This document shows, in pieces, positions 23,170 through 33,759 of a stretch of 64,000 nt of DNA; within the stretch, counting starts at the first letter, position 1; each line of letters begins with the position of its first letter. The translations under genes were made by a program, and so were the position numbers. The stretch lies in NCBI GenBank assembly GCA_022730375.1, contig DZDA01000002.1, forward strand, positions 1-64,000, read 5' to 3'. The stretch is from Thiomonas intermedia (GTDB lineage Bacteria > Pseudomonadota > Gammaproteobacteria > Burkholderiales > Burkholderiaceae_C). The notes beneath the pieces were generated by a model. That model made no database searches. It had not been told where the DNA came from and worked only from the letters and a program-made list of their open reading frames with translations.

Positions 23170-23808
23170 ATGAGCTACAACTTCGAAGAACAAGAACAGA
23201 TCGCCCAGATGCGTCATTTCTGGCAGCGTTGGGGCACCCAGATTTCCGCGGGTGTGCTGGCTGTCGCTGTGGGTTTTGCCGGCTATTACGGCTGGCAATG
23301 GTGGCAACGCAACGAAGGGACGAAGGCGGCGGCGGTGTTCGAGCAGGTGCAGGCCGCCCTCCAGAGCAATAGCCCCGACAAGATCGAACAGGCCTGGGCC
23401 GTCATGCAGAGCAAGGCTCCAGGCAGTGCTTATGCCGGCATGGCTGCGTTGGCCGTCGCCAAGTCCTTGCACGACGCAGGTAAAAACGAGCAGGCCATCG
23501 CCGCGCTCAAGTGGGCCTCCGAGCACGCGGCGGGAACGAGCGCGCGCGCAGTGGCCAGGCTGAATCTCTCGGCTTTGCAGATCGATGCCAAGCAATATGC
23601 CGAAGCGAGCAAAACCCTGGCTGACGTGCCCGAGCCGACTTTCGCGGCCCTGTTTGACATCCGCCGTGGCGATCTGGCCATGCTGCAAGGCCAGCGCGAC
23701 GCGGCCCGCAGCGCTTACGAAGCAGCACTCAAGGCATTGCCTGCAGATTCATCGGAGCGCGCGGCGGTGGAGCAAAAACTGCAGTCGGTCGGCGGAGGTG
23801 CGGCATGA
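23170..23808 (+). CDS. YfgM-like ancillary SecYEG translocon subunit (TPR)
   Basis: The 212-residue protein has a short cytoplasmic N-terminus (MSYNFEEQEQIAQMRHFWQRW), one transmembrane segment (about residues 25-45, SAGVLAVAVGFAGYYGWQWW), and a periplasmic TPR_21-type region. In E. coli YfgM associates with PpiD and the Sec translocon. The identity rests on this architecture and on its position between hisS and bamB. Its stop overlaps the bamB start by 4 nt (ATGA), suggesting translational coupling. Confidence 0.88.
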   Translation: MSYNFEEQEQIAQMRHFWQRWGTQISAGVLAVAVGFAGYYGWQWWQRNEGTKAAAVFEQVQAALQSNSPDKIEQAWAVMQSKAPGSAYAGMAALAVAKSLHDAGKNEQAIAALKWASEHAAGTSARAVARLNLSALQIDAKQYAEASKTLADVPEPTFAALFDIRRGDLAMLQGQRDAARSAYEAALKALPADSSERAAVEQKLQSVGGGAA

Positions 23809-24974
23809 GTGCAGCCCGTCAGAGTTCCCGCTTTGCGGCGCCACGCTTCGTTCGGCTGACGCGTCTGGCTTTGCCTCTATTGTTGGTCGCGGGCTTGGGC
23901 GCCTGCGCTTCGGGCTCCAAGCCGCCTGAGCCGATGCCACTGACCCCGGTGGTCAACATTCTGACCGTCAAGCAAGCCTGGACGCAGCAGATTGGCAAGG
24001 TGCCCGCGTGGTTCCAGACCGCAACGCTGCCGGACGCCGTCGTCGTGGCCTCGTCCGACGGGCAGGTCATGCGCCTGAACAGCGCCACAGGGCAGGTGAC
24101 CTGGTCGGCCAAGGTGACTGCGGGCATCAGCGCAGGGACGGGGAGCGACGGCGCCTTTACCGCCGTGGTCGACAAGAACAACGGCCTCGTGTCGATCGGC
24201 CCCAAGGGCCAGTTGCTGTGGCGCTATCAGTTACCGGCCACGGTGCTCACACCGCCTTCCGTGTTCGATGGTCGCATCATCGTTCAGGCGGCCGATCAGC
24301 GCGTGTTTGCCTTTGACGCGGCGACAGGCAAGCGTTTGTGGCAAGCCGACAGTCGCGCCGCTTCCCTGCTGGTGCAACAAGCCGGCGGCATCGTGGAGCG
24401 CAACGGCGTGGTGATGATCGGCACCGGCCTCGGTCGCATCGATGCCTACGATCTGGACAACGGTTTGCCGCGCTGGCAGGCCACCCTCGCACGCGCCCGG
24501 GGCGTGACCGAGGTCGAGCGCGTGGTGGGCATTACTGGCCAACCGACGCTGCTCGGCTCAGTGCTGTGCGCGCGCGCCTACCAATCCGCCGTGGGCTGCG
24601 TGGACGCCGATACCGGCCGCATGCTCTGGACGCGCAGCGCCAACGGCTACACCGCGCTGAGCATGAACGATCAGGAAGTCGTGGGAACGCAGGCGAACGG
24701 CGACGTGCAGGCGTATTCGGCCACCGATGGCGTGCCGAGCTGGACCAATGCACAGATGAAATGGCGCAAGCTGAGCGCGCCGCTATTGGTCGGTCGCACG
24801 GTGGCGGTGGGTGACTATCAGGGCTATATCAGCTTTCTCTCCGCCAAGGACGGCAGCATCGTCGGCCGCGCGGCGACCGACGGCAGCGCCATCCAGTCGG
24901 CGCCCGTAGTGGTGGGCAAGACCCTGGTGGCGGTCACGGCCAAGGGCGGGGTCTACGCCTTCGTGCCAGACTGA
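23805..24974 (+). CDS. bamB: Outer membrane protein assembly factor BamB
   Basis: BamB is an outer-membrane lipoprotein beta-propeller that assists BamA in inserting outer-membrane proteins. The 389-residue product has a lipoprotein signal ending in GLGACASGS (Cys near residue 35) and repeated PQQ-like blades such as RVFAFDAATGKRLWQ, IDAYDLDNGLPRWQ and CVDADTGRMLWTR. It overlaps the yfgM stop. Its own stop TGA is the first triplet of a large inverted repeat that fills the gap to der. Confidence 0.95.
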   Translation: MSAARQSSRFAAPRFVRLTRLALPLLLVAGLGACASGSKPPEPMPLTPVVNILTVKQAWTQQIGKVPAWFQTATLPDAVVVASSDGQVMRLNSATGQVTWSAKVTAGISAGTGSDGAFTAVVDKNNGLVSIGPKGQLLWRYQLPATVLTPPSVFDGRIIVQAADQRVFAFDAATGKRLWQADSRAASLLVQQAGGIVERNGVVMIGTGLGRIDAYDLDNGLPRWQATLARARGVTEVERVVGITGQPTLLGSVLCARAYQSAVGCVDADTGRMLWTRSANGYTALSMNDQEVVGTQANGDVQAYSATDGVPSWTNAQMKWRKLSAPLLVGRTVAVGDYQGYISFLSAKDGSIVGRAATDGSAIQSAPVVVGKTLVAVTAKGGVYAFVPD

Positions 24975-25136
24975 GAGGGTGTGAACAAATCCGCCATGTC
25001 CGCTCCTCGCGCCCAAACACCCCCGTTCGGCGTTGCAAATGCGCGCCGTGCCGACGGGCACGGCTGTGCTTTGCGCCTTGATCGGGGGCGTTTGGACGCG
25101 CTGCTCGGCCACGCCGAATTCATTCACACCCTCTGA
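24972..25136. repeat. 165-bp imperfect palindrome between bamB and der (MITE-like or long hairpin)
   Basis: The ends are perfect 12-bp inverted repeats, AGAGGGTGTGAA (24974-24985) and TTCACACCCTCT (25123-25134). Further in, CCCAAACACCCCCG faces CGGGGGCGTTTGG, and the centre has GCCGTGCC facing GGCACGGC. Over the outer 54 positions I count 41 matches by eye. Six of the 13 mismatches are of the type that become G-U pairs in minus-strand RNA. No ORF here is convincing. It is either a miniature inverted-repeat element or a conserved RNA hairpin. Confidence 0.82.
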
Positions 25137-25137
25137 C

Positions 25138-26535
25138 ATGACCCCTATCGTTTCACTGGTTGGCCGACCGAACGTCGGCAAGTCCACCCTGTTCAATCGC
25201 CTGACGCGTTCGCGCGATGCCATCGTGGCCGACATGCCTGGCCTCACCCGCGACCGTCATTACGGCATGCTGCGCATGGCGGATCGGCCGGTCATCGTGG
25301 TCGATACCGGCGGTTTCGAGCCTGTGGTCGATACCGGCATCGTGCACCAGATGGCGCGGCAGACGCGCCAGGCCATTGCTGAGTCCGACCTGGTGGTGTT
25401 TCTGGTTGATTTGCGTACCGGGCTCAGTCCGCAAGACCTGCATATCGCCGCCGAGTTGCGCAAGACCGGCAAGCCCATACTTTTGGCAGTGAACAAGGCC
25501 GAAGGTCGGCATGGGCACCCGGCGCTGGCCGAATTCCACGAACTCGGCCTAGGCGAGCCCTTTTCCATCAGCGCAGCCCACGGCGACTCGGTGCCGGATC
25601 TGCTGGAGCGCATTCTGGAGGCGCTGCCTTCCGAGCCCTCCGAGGTGATGCCCGAGACCGAGGCGGCAAGCGACGTCGCCGCCGAGACCGCGCCCGACCC
25701 TGGCGCCGAGACCACGAAGCCGCGCGAGCACAGCCTGCGTCTGGCCATTGCCGGGCGTCCCAATGTGGGCAAATCCACACTGGTCAATGCGCTGGTCGGT
25801 GAAGAACGGGTGATTGCCTTTGACATGCCCGGCACGACCCGCGACGCGATCGAGGTGCCGTTCGAGCGCGACGGTCGCAAGTTCATCCTGATCGACACCG
25901 CCGGACTGCGGCGCAAAGGCAAGGTGTTCGAGGCGGTGGAAAAATTTTCGGTCATCAAGACGCTGCAAGCCATCGAGCAGGCCAACGTCGTCGTGCTGCT
26001 GCTCGACGCGACGGAAGGCGTTTCAGACCAGGATGCGCATATCGCCAGTTTTGCCGTTGAGGCCGGCAGGGCGCTCGTGCTGGCGGCCAACAAATGGGAC
26101 GCAGTGGACACCTACGGGCGCGAACGCCTGATGGTCGCCATCCGTCAGCGTTTGCCCTTCGTCAGCTTTGCGAAATTTCACAGCATTTCCGCCCGCACAG
26201 GCTCAGGTCTGAACGGGCTGATGAAGTCGGTTGTCGCCGCACACGCTGCGGCCTATCGCAAATTGCCCACCCCCAAACTCACGCGCGCCATCATTGAAGC
26301 GGTGGCGCAGCAACAGCCGCCGCGTTCCGGCCCGGTGCGGCCCAAGTTGCGATACGCGCACCAGGGCGGTACCAACCCGCCGATCATCATCATTCATGGC
26401 AGCGCGCTCGACCGGGTGCCCGCCACCTACACGCGCTATCTGGAAGGCCAATTGCGTGCAAAATTCGACTTGACGGGCACCCCTTTGCGGGTGGAATACC
26501 GCAGCAGCACCAACCCCTACGCGCGCGACGACTGA
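25138..26535 (+). CDS. der: Ribosome-associated GTPase Der (EngA)
   Basis: Der is an essential double GTPase for 50S subunit assembly. The 465-residue protein has two complete G domains, with P-loops [14 protein letters not shown] and [14 protein letters not shown] and DTAG-type switch II motifs ([15 protein letters not shown]). They are joined by an acidic linker ([19 protein letters not shown]), and a KH-like domain closes the protein. ATG 25138 ([11 protein letters not shown]) is the family start; the longer track ORF runs back into the palindrome. Confidence 0.98.
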   Translation: MTPIVSLVGRPNVGKSTLFNRLTRSRDAIVADMPGLTRDRHYGMLRMADRPVIVVDTGGFEPVVDTGIVHQMARQTRQAIAESDLVVFLVDLRTGLSPQDLHIAAELRKTGKPILLAVNKAEGRHGHPALAEFHELGLGEPFSISAAHGDSVPDLLERILEALPSEPSEVMPETEAASDVAAETAPDPGAETTKPREHSLRLAIAGRPNVGKSTLVNALVGEERVIAFDMPGTTRDAIEVPFERDGRKFILIDTAGLRRKGKVFEAVEKFSVIKTLQAIEQANVVVLLLDATEGVSDQDAHIASFAVEAGRALVLAANKWDAVDTYGRERLMVAIRQRLPFVSFAKFHSISARTGSGLNGLMKSVVAAHAAAYRKLPTPKLTRAIIEAVAQQQPPRSGPVRPKLRYAHQGGTNPPIIIIHGSALDRVPATYTRYLEGQLRAKFDLTGTPLRVEYRSSTNPYARDD

Positions 26536-26640
26536 TGGCCCCGGTGCGGCGGCCTGCGCTGGCACTATGGTATTTTCCAGCCTCTTGCATTCCAGACCAT
26601 GAATGCCATTTAAGCTTTCCTCACCCCAATGGAGAATAAG

Positions 26641-26886
26641 ATGAGTAACAAAGGGCAGTTGCTACAAGACCCCTTTCTGAACCTGCTGCGCAAAGAGCAC
26701 GTCCAGGTGTCGATTTATCTGGTCAATGGCATCAAGTTGCAAGGTCACATCGAATCTTTCGATCAATACGTGGTGTTGCTGCGCAATACCGTCACCCAGA
26801 TGGTTTACAAGCACGCCATTTCCACGGTCGTTCCGGCACGTCCCGTCTCATTCCAAACCGGTGAGCAAGAAGCACCCGCAGCCTGA
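26641..26886 (+). CDS. hfq: RNA chaperone Hfq
   Basis: This 81-residue Sm-like protein forms hexameric rings that pair small RNAs with mRNAs. The Sm1 motif region ([39 protein letters not shown]) and Sm2 ([10 protein letters not shown]) are intact, with only a short C-terminal tail. I start at ATG 26641 because GGAGAATAAG sits just upstream as a Shine-Dalgarno; the track start four codons earlier lies on top of that site. hflX overlaps its end. Confidence 0.97.
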   Translation: MSNKGQLLQDPFLNLLRKEHVQVSIYLVNGIKLQGHIESFDQYVVLLRNTVTQMVYKHAISTVVPARPVSFQTGEQEAPAA

Positions 26887-28054
26887 AGGGCAGCCTCAGG
26901 GGCCTGAGCGCGCTGCATTGGTCAGCGTCCAGCAGCGACGTCCCTCATCCGACGACGCGCTGGCTGAGTTGGAGCAGCTCAGCACGTCTGCCGGTTATGC
27001 ACTGGCGGGCGAGCTGTCTTGTGTGCGTGCGAGGCCCGACGCGGCGACTTACATCGGTTCGGGCAAGCTCGATGAATTGAGCGAACTGGTCAGCACGACC
27101 TTGGCGGACACCATCATTTTCGACAATGCACTGAGCCCCATCCAGCAGCGCAATCTGGAGAAGGCCCTCGGCAAACCCGTCATCGACCGTACTGGCCTCA
27201 TTCTCGAAATTTTCGCCCGTCGCGCGCAGAGCGCCGAAGGCAAGATGCAGGTTGAGCTCGCTCGTCTCGAACACCTGGCCACCCGCCTCGTGCGCGGCTG
27301 GACTCACCTGGAGCGCCAGACCGGCGGTATCGGCGTGCGTGGCGGCCCGGGCGAAAAGCAGATCGAGCTCGACCGCCGGATGCTCGACGACAAGATCAAG
27401 ATGCTTCGCACACGTCTGGGCAAACTGGGGCGCCAGCGCATGACCCAACGCCGTGCGCGCAGGCGCACCGGCGCTTTTCGCGTGGCGTTGGTGGGCTACA
27501 CCAATGCCGGCAAAAGCACGTTGTTCAACGCCCTCACCAAGTCGAAAATTTACGCGGCCGACCAGCTTTTTGCGACCCTCGACACCACCACGCGCAAGTT
27601 CTACCTGGGCCCGCAGGTCAACGTCACCCTGTCCGACACGGTGGGTTTCATCCGCGATTTGCCGCATACCTTGATCGAGGCCTTCAAGGCCACGCTCGAA
27701 GACACGCTTCAGGCCGATTTGCTGCTGCACGTCGTGGACGCCAGCTCGCCCATGTTGCGCGAGCAGATGGATGAAGTTCACGCCGTTCTGCGCGAGATCG
27801 GCGCGGACGATATTCCGCAATTCTTGATCTTCAACAAATCTGATCTGTTGCCGGTGAACCTTCATGTTACAAATGGTCACACTCAATCCGAGGGCATCGA
27901 ATCGCGTGCTAGCATGCCTCGGCTTGTCGTAAGCGCCTTGACAGGCGCTGGTGTTGCCTCCCTCAAAAGTGCGTTGCTGGAAGCGGTATTGGCTGATCCC
28001 CGCTTCCAATCCTCTGCTTCAGCTTTGTCGGACACTACTCAAATTTCCGCATGA
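26861..28054 (+). CDS. hflX: Ribosome-splitting GTPase HflX
   Basis: HflX is a GTPase that dissociates stalled or heat-damaged ribosomes. The core has the N-terminal HflX domain ([34 protein letters not shown]), the Gly-rich [19 protein letters not shown], the P-loop [14 protein letters not shown], and [10 protein letters not shown]. The start is uncertain. I use GTG 26861 (about 397 residues), which overlaps hfq by 26 nt; the track ORF starts inside hfq in another frame. The order hfq-hflX-hflK-hflC is classical. Confidence 0.92.
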   Translation: MSKKHPQPEGQPQGPERAALVSVQQRRPSSDDALAELEQLSTSAGYALAGELSCVRARPDAATYIGSGKLDELSELVSTTLADTIIFDNALSPIQQRNLEKALGKPVIDRTGLILEIFARRAQSAEGKMQVELARLEHLATRLVRGWTHLERQTGGIGVRGGPGEKQIELDRRMLDDKIKMLRTRLGKLGRQRMTQRRARRRTGAFRVALVGYTNAGKSTLFNALTKSKIYAADQLFATLDTTTRKFYLGPQVNVTLSDTVGFIRDLPHTLIEAFKATLEDTLQADLLLHVVDASSPMLREQMDEVHAVLREIGADDIPQFLIFNKSDLLPVNLHVTNGHTQSEGIESRASMPRLVVSALTGAGVASLKSALLEAVLADPRFQSSASALSDTTQISA

Positions 28055-29415
28055 CTCCCTTACGTTTTTGGCCTCGTGTGTGGCCGTTTTCGCGCATGTT
28101 CAACCTCAATGACCCGCGTTGGGGCAAGGACGACGGCACGAACGGCCAACAAAGCAATAACAACCAAGACCCCAACCGGCGTCCCGGTGGCGGCGGCCCG
28201 CCCGATCTCGATGAACTCTGGCGTGATTTCAACCGCAAGCTCAACGGCCTGTTCGGCAAGAAGCGCGGCGGAGGCAATGGTGGCGGCACGCCGCCGCAGC
28301 GTCCCGACCTTTATCCCTCAGCCAAGGGCATGGGTGTGGGGGTCATCATTCTGGTGCTCATCGGGGTGCTGGGCTGGCTGTCTTCCGGTTTTTTCATCGT
28401 GCAGGAAGGTCAGCAGGCCGCGGTGACGCGTTTTGGCAAACTGGCCTACATCACCGACGCCGGTTTTCACTGGCGCCTGCCCTATCCGTTCGAGGCAGAT
28501 GAAATTGTCAACGTCTCACAGGTTCGGTCGGTCGAGGTCGGGCGCGGCGGCGAGGTGAAGGCAACGGGCTTGCCCGAGTCGGCCATGCTGACTGAAGACG
28601 AGAACATCGTCGATGTTCGCTTCGCCGTGCAGTACCGCATCGACAACGTGGTGGATTACCTCTACAACAACCGCAGTCCGGACGACGCGGTAGCGCAGGC
28701 GGCTGAAACCGCCGTGCGCGAAGTCGTGGGCAACAAGACGCTCGACTATGTGCTCTACGAGGGTCGCGAGCAAGTGGCCAGCGATGTGCAGGTTTTGACG
28801 CAGAAAATTCTCGACCGCTACAAGACCGGCATCGTCATCACCACCGTCACGCTGCAGAACGTGCAGCCCCCGGAACAGGTGCAGGCCGCTTTCGATGACG
28901 CCATCAAAGCGGGACAAGACCGTGAACGGCTGAAGAACGAAGCCCAGGCCTACGCCAACAACGTCATTCCCCGTGCGCAGGGCACCGCGTCGCGCCTGAT
29001 CCAGGACGCCGAGGCTTACAACGCGCAGGTCGTGGCGCAGGCGCAGGGCGATACGTCTCGCTTCGACCAGATCCTGCAGCAATACGAAAAGGCGCCGCAA
29101 GTCACCCGCGAGCGTATGTACCTCCAAACCATGCAAGACATTCTTTCCAGCGTTTCCAAGGTCATGGTGGATTCGCGCAACAACAATAACCTCCTCTACA
29201 TGCCACTGGATAAATTGCTGCAGCAATCCGCAGGCAAGGCCCCGACGAGTGTCTCGGCCGCGCCCGCTGCTCCCACCGGCGTGCCGACCTTGCCGGCGGC
29301 CTCCGTGGGCGCCGCCCCTGCGACGGCCGACAGTTCAGCGTCCGCGCCGGACGGAACCGCTCCCTCCAGTTCAAGAACCTCGCGCGATACCCTGCGTGAG
29401 CGCAACTTCCAGTGA
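28051..29415 (+). CDS. hflK: HflK, SPFH-domain subunit of the HflKC-FtsH complex
   Basis: HflK is an inner-membrane SPFH/prohibitin protein that encages FtsH protease. The product (454 residues from ATG 28051, 439 from ATG 28096, MFNLNDPRWGKDD) has a cytoplasmic Gly/Asn/Pro-rich N-terminus, one membrane span (GVGVIILVLIGVLGWLSSGFFIV), the SPFH domain (VQEGQQAAVTRFGKL), and a helical region ending in an Ala/Ser/Pro-rich tail. The 28051 start overlaps the hflX stop as ATGA. Both starts lack a strong Shine-Dalgarno. Confidence 0.94.
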   Translation: MTPLRFWPRVWPFSRMFNLNDPRWGKDDGTNGQQSNNNQDPNRRPGGGGPPDLDELWRDFNRKLNGLFGKKRGGGNGGGTPPQRPDLYPSAKGMGVGVIILVLIGVLGWLSSGFFIVQEGQQAAVTRFGKLAYITDAGFHWRLPYPFEADEIVNVSQVRSVEVGRGGEVKATGLPESAMLTEDENIVDVRFAVQYRIDNVVDYLYNNRSPDDAVAQAAETAVREVVGNKTLDYVLYEGREQVASDVQVLTQKILDRYKTGIVITTVTLQNVQPPEQVQAAFDDAIKAGQDRERLKNEAQAYANNVIPRAQGTASRLIQDAEAYNAQVVAQAQGDTSRFDQILQQYEKAPQVTRERMYLQTMQDILSSVSKVMVDSRNNNNLLYMPLDKLLQQSAGKAPTSVSAAPAAPTGVPTLPAASVGAAPATADSSASAPDGTAPSSSRTSRDTLRERNFQ

Positions 29416-29425
29416 GGGCTGAGCA

Positions 29426-30316
29426 ATGAACAAGATCATTCTGGCTCTCGTGGCGCTGGTCGTGGCCATTCTGTTGCTGTCTTCCAGCCTGTTCGTGGTG
29501 GATCAACGGCAGTTCGCCGCCGTGTTCGGCTTGGGGCAGATCAAGCGGGTCATCAGCACCCCCGGGCTGTATTTCAAGATTCCGGCGCCTTTCGAGAATG
29601 TGGTGTTTCTCGACAAGCGCATCCTGACCCTGCAAAGCCCTGAGACCGATCGTTTCATCACGGCCGAGAAGAAAAACGTGGTGGTGGACTGGTATCTGAA
29701 ATGGCGCATCACCAATCCGACCGAGTTCATTCGCAGTTACGGAGGCGATCAGCGACGCGCGGGCGACCGGCTGTCGCAGATCGTCAAGGCGGCGTTGAAC
29801 GAGCAGATCACGCGTCGCACCGTGCGTGAGGTGTTGTCTTCGCAGCGCGATCAGGTTATGCAGGACGTGCAGACCGGCATTGCGAAAGACATCAAAGGCA
29901 CGGGCATCCAGATCGTCGACATGCGTCTGACCCGCGTGGACTTCGTTTCCGCCATCACCCAGTCGGTCTATCGCCGCATGGAGGCCGAGCGCCAGCGCGT
30001 CGCCAACGAATTGCGTTCGACGGGCTACGCCGAGGCGGAAAAAATTCGCGCCGAAGCCGACAAGCAGCGTGAAATCGTGATTTCACAGGCGTACAGCAAG
30101 GCGCAGACCATCAAGGGCCAGGGCGATGCCGAAGCCTCGTCGATCTATGCCAAGTCGTTTGGGCAGAACCCGCAATTCGCCGAGTTCTACCGCAGCCTTG
30201 AGGCCTATCGCGCCAGCTTCAACAGCAAGTCCGATGTCTTGGTGCTCGACCCGAACAGCCAGTTCTTCCAGTTCTTCCGCGGGCCGGATGGCGCAGCCTT
30301 GAAGCCGGGCAAGTAA
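29426..30316 (+). CDS. hflC: HflC, SPFH-domain subunit of the HflKC-FtsH complex
   Basis: HflC (296 residues) pairs with HflK at the inner membrane to control FtsH. It has an N-terminal membrane anchor (IILALVALVVAILLLSSSLFVVDQRQFAAVFGLG) and the SPFH domain with the long helix EAEKIRAEADKQREIVISQAYSKAQTIKGQGDAEA typical of HflC. It begins 10 nt after hflK. The length is a little under the E. coli protein (334), within family range. Confidence 0.96.
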   Translation: MNKIILALVALVVAILLLSSSLFVVDQRQFAAVFGLGQIKRVISTPGLYFKIPAPFENVVFLDKRILTLQSPETDRFITAEKKNVVVDWYLKWRITNPTEFIRSYGGDQRRAGDRLSQIVKAALNEQITRRTVREVLSSQRDQVMQDVQTGIAKDIKGTGIQIVDMRLTRVDFVSAITQSVYRRMEAERQRVANELRSTGYAEAEKIRAEADKQREIVISQAYSKAQTIKGQGDAEASSIYAKSFGQNPQFAEFYRSLEAYRASFNSKSDVLVLDPNSQFFQFFRGPDGAALKPGK

Positions 30317-30325
30317 ATCCGCAAC

Positions 30326-30352
30326 AGAGACCGTCTTGAACCGGCGGTCTCT
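30326..30352. other. Perfect 8-bp hairpin after hflC
   Basis: AGAGACCG and CGGTCTCT are separated by 11 nt just after the hflC stop. No T tract follows on either strand. It may be an mRNA 3'-end or processing hairpin; function is unproven. Confidence 0.5.
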
Positions 30353-30375
30353 GGCGGTCTCAATGCGGTGTTGCG

Positions 30376-30561
30376 ATGCAGAACGTCTTGCTCCTTGCCA
30401 TTGGCATGGTTCTGGTCATCGAAGGCCTGATGCCGCTGTTCTTGCCCCGGCAGTGGCGAGACATGTTCCGGCAGATCATGGCACTGACGGACGGTCAACT
30501 GCGCTTCGTCGGTCTGATCGCCGTCGCTATCGGCCTTCTCCTGGTGTTCCTCCTCAAGTAA
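30376..30561 (+). CDS. DUF2065 family small membrane protein (YjeT-like)
   Basis: The 61-residue protein has two hydrophobic segments (NVLLLAIGMVLVIEGLMPLFL and FVGLIAVAIGLLLVFLL) around the conserved short polar piece PRQWRDMFRQI, the hallmark of DUF2065. In many proteobacteria it lies between hflC and purA or hisZ, as here. No biochemical function is established. Confidence 0.88.
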   Translation: MQNVLLLAIGMVLVIEGLMPLFLPRQWRDMFRQIMALTDGQLRFVGLIAVAIGLLLVFLLK

Positions 30562-30608
30562 GCTTGGATGTTGCACGGATGACCGTGCCCCATTTTTCTG
30601 CGCGTCTT

Positions 30609-31760
30609 ATGAGCAACTGGCTTCTTCCCGAATATTTTTCCGATGTGTTGCCGCGTGAGGCGGCGGTGATTGAGCACCTGCGCCGCGCCTGTCTCGATAC
30701 GGCGCGGGGCTATGGCTATGCCCTGGTCATGCCGCCGCTGCTGGAGTTTGTCGATTCGCTCCTGTCGGGCACAGGGCAAGACCTTGATCTGCAAACTTTC
30801 AAGCTGGTCGACCAGATCTCCGGGCGGGCGCTGGGCTTGCGTGCCGACATGACGCCGCAGGCCGCCCGTATCGACTCTCACTTGCTGAATCAGGACGGCG
30901 TGACGCGCGTTTGCTATTGCGGCAGCGCGGTGCGCACGCATCCCGAGGGCGTGCACGCCAGCCGGGAAATTCTGCAATTTGGCGCCGAGCTGTACGGGCA
31001 TGCCGGACTGGAAGCCGATCTCGAAGTGCAGCAGCTTGCGCTGGACTGCCTGCGACTGGCCGGGGTGGCGCGGGCTGCGCTCGATCTGGCCGACAACCGC
31101 ATCGTGCGTGGCGTGTTGTCAGGCTTGCTGCTCGGGTCACAAGACATGGAAGCGATTCTCGATGCACTGGCCAGCAAGGATGCCGGAGAACTGCGGTTGC
31201 TGACGCGCGACTGCACGCCAACCCAACGCGCAGCCATTCTCGCCCTGCCCGAGCTGTACGGCGATGCGGAGGTATTGCTTGAGGCGCGGCGCGTGTTGCC
31301 GCAGCATGCACTCATTTCCCAGGCGCTCGACGATCTGTCGGCGCTGGCCCGCCGCCACCAGCAGCAGGGCACCCAGGTGCAGATCGATCTGGCCGATATG
31401 CGCGGTTATCGCTATCACAGCGGGGTGATTTTCAGCGTGTACGCACAAGGCTATGCCAATGCCGTGGCGCGCGGCGGGCGTTACGACGAAGTCGGCGCCA
31501 GCTTTGGCCGACCGCGCGCCGCCACCGGATTCTCCATGGACTTGCGCGAAGTGGCGGGCTTCGCCGCCGCGCCGCAGGCCAGCGCCGCCATTGCGGCGGA
31601 GTGGTCAACAGCCTCTGGTTTGCCGGAGGCTGTCGCCGATTTGCGACGGCAGGGCGAAACCGTGGTGCAATTACCCCCTGGTCAGGCGCACGAAGCAAGC
31701 GCTTTCCGCCGCCAGCTTGTTCAGCGAGCCGGTGCCTGGCTGGTTGAAGATTGCGGCTGA
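30609..31760 (+). CDS. hisZ: ATP phosphoribosyltransferase regulatory subunit HisZ
   Basis: HisZ is a catalytically inactive HisRS paralogue that activates the short form of HisG in histidine biosynthesis. The 383-residue protein has the HisRS-like fold (MPPLLEFVDSLLSGTGQDLDLQTFKLVD; LGLRADMTPQAARI; YHSGVIFSVYAQGYANAVARGGRYD) but lacks the anticodon domain and tRNA-specific motifs. The start is ATG 30609 (MSNWLLPEYFSD), with an in-frame ATG at 30579 as an alternative. Its location between hflC and purA is typical of betaproteobacteria; hisG is not nearby. Confidence 0.94.
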   Translation: MSNWLLPEYFSDVLPREAAVIEHLRRACLDTARGYGYALVMPPLLEFVDSLLSGTGQDLDLQTFKLVDQISGRALGLRADMTPQAARIDSHLLNQDGVTRVCYCGSAVRTHPEGVHASREILQFGAELYGHAGLEADLEVQQLALDCLRLAGVARAALDLADNRIVRGVLSGLLLGSQDMEAILDALASKDAGELRLLTRDCTPTQRAAILALPELYGDAEVLLEARRVLPQHALISQALDDLSALARRHQQQGTQVQIDLADMRGYRYHSGVIFSVYAQGYANAVARGGRYDEVGASFGRPRAATGFSMDLREVAGFAAAPQASAAIAAEWSTASGLPEAVADLRRQGETVVQLPPGQAHEASAFRRQLVQRAGAWLVEDCG

Positions 31761-31800
31761 TCTTCCCTAACGTAATGGTTGGATTGACTGATTTACTTGA

Positions 31801-33135
<1,335 letters not shown>

Positions 33136-33190
33136 GCGTTCATTGCGCTCCGGCTGATTTCATTTTCCACACGTTCACAAAGGTTCGGCC

Positions 33191-33712
33191 ATGCTCAGCG
33201 AGGACGGCAAACATCTCTATGTTTCCTGGGACGAATACCACGCACTGATCGAAAAACTCGCGCTCAAGGTGCATGCCTCGGGCTGGGAGTTCGATCAGAT
33301 CCTCTGCCTGGCGCGAGGCGGGGTGCGGCCTGGAGACATTCTGTCGCGGATTTTCGACAAACCCCTGGCCATCATGTCCACCAGTTCCTACCGCGAAAGC
33401 GCCGGAACGGTGCAGGGCCGTCTGGACATCGCCCGCTACATCACCCTGCCGCGCGGGGAGCTCGAGGGGCGCGTGCTGCTCGTTGATGATCTGGCCGATT
33501 CGGGCGAGACCTTGAAAGCCGTTGAAAGCCATTTGCGCAGCGCCGGAAAGATTGCCGATCTGCGCAGCGCCGTCATCTGGGTCAAGGGCATTTCGACCTA
33601 TCTGCCCGAGTACTACGTGGACATGCTGCCCACGAGCCCCTGGATACACCAGCCCTTCGAAGAGTACGACGTGCTGCGTCCGACTCGTCTGGCCGAGCGC
33701 TGGAAAATCTGA
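33191..33712 (+). CDS. Phosphoribosyltransferase (type I PRTase fold)
   Basis: The 173-residue protein has the PRPP-binding loop VLLVDDLADSGETL and an N-terminal ILCLARGGVRPGDILSR segment, as in xanthine-guanine and hypoxanthine PRTases. Such genes beside purA are annotated in Burkholderiales as a purine PRTase; the exact base is not determined from sequence. The C-terminus (SPWIHQPFEEYDVLRP) has the W..FP..E-like motif of XGPRT-related proteins. A purine-salvage role is inference. Confidence 0.87.
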   Translation: MLSEDGKHLYVSWDEYHALIEKLALKVHASGWEFDQILCLARGGVRPGDILSRIFDKPLAIMSTSSYRESAGTVQGRLDIARYITLPRGELEGRVLLVDDLADSGETLKAVESHLRSAGKIADLRSAVIWVKGISTYLPEYYVDMLPTSPWIHQPFEEYDVLRPTRLAERWKI

Positions 33713-33730
33713 TCGCAGCGTGTTCGCCGA

Positions 33731-33758
33731 CAGCTCATGGGCAGCAGCTCATGGGCAA
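33731..33758. repeat. Tandem 14-mer between convergent genes
   Basis: CAGCTCATGGGCAG is followed at once by CAGCTCATGGGCAA. It fills the short gap between the phosphoribosyltransferase gene and the convergent DUF4124 gene. No function is evident. Confidence 0.75.
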
Positions 33759-33759
33759 C

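Noticed and set aside
24783-25247. 154-aa minus-strand ORF across the bamB-der gap
   Set aside because: It overlaps bamB and der antisense and has no family signature. The gap is better explained as a palindrome.
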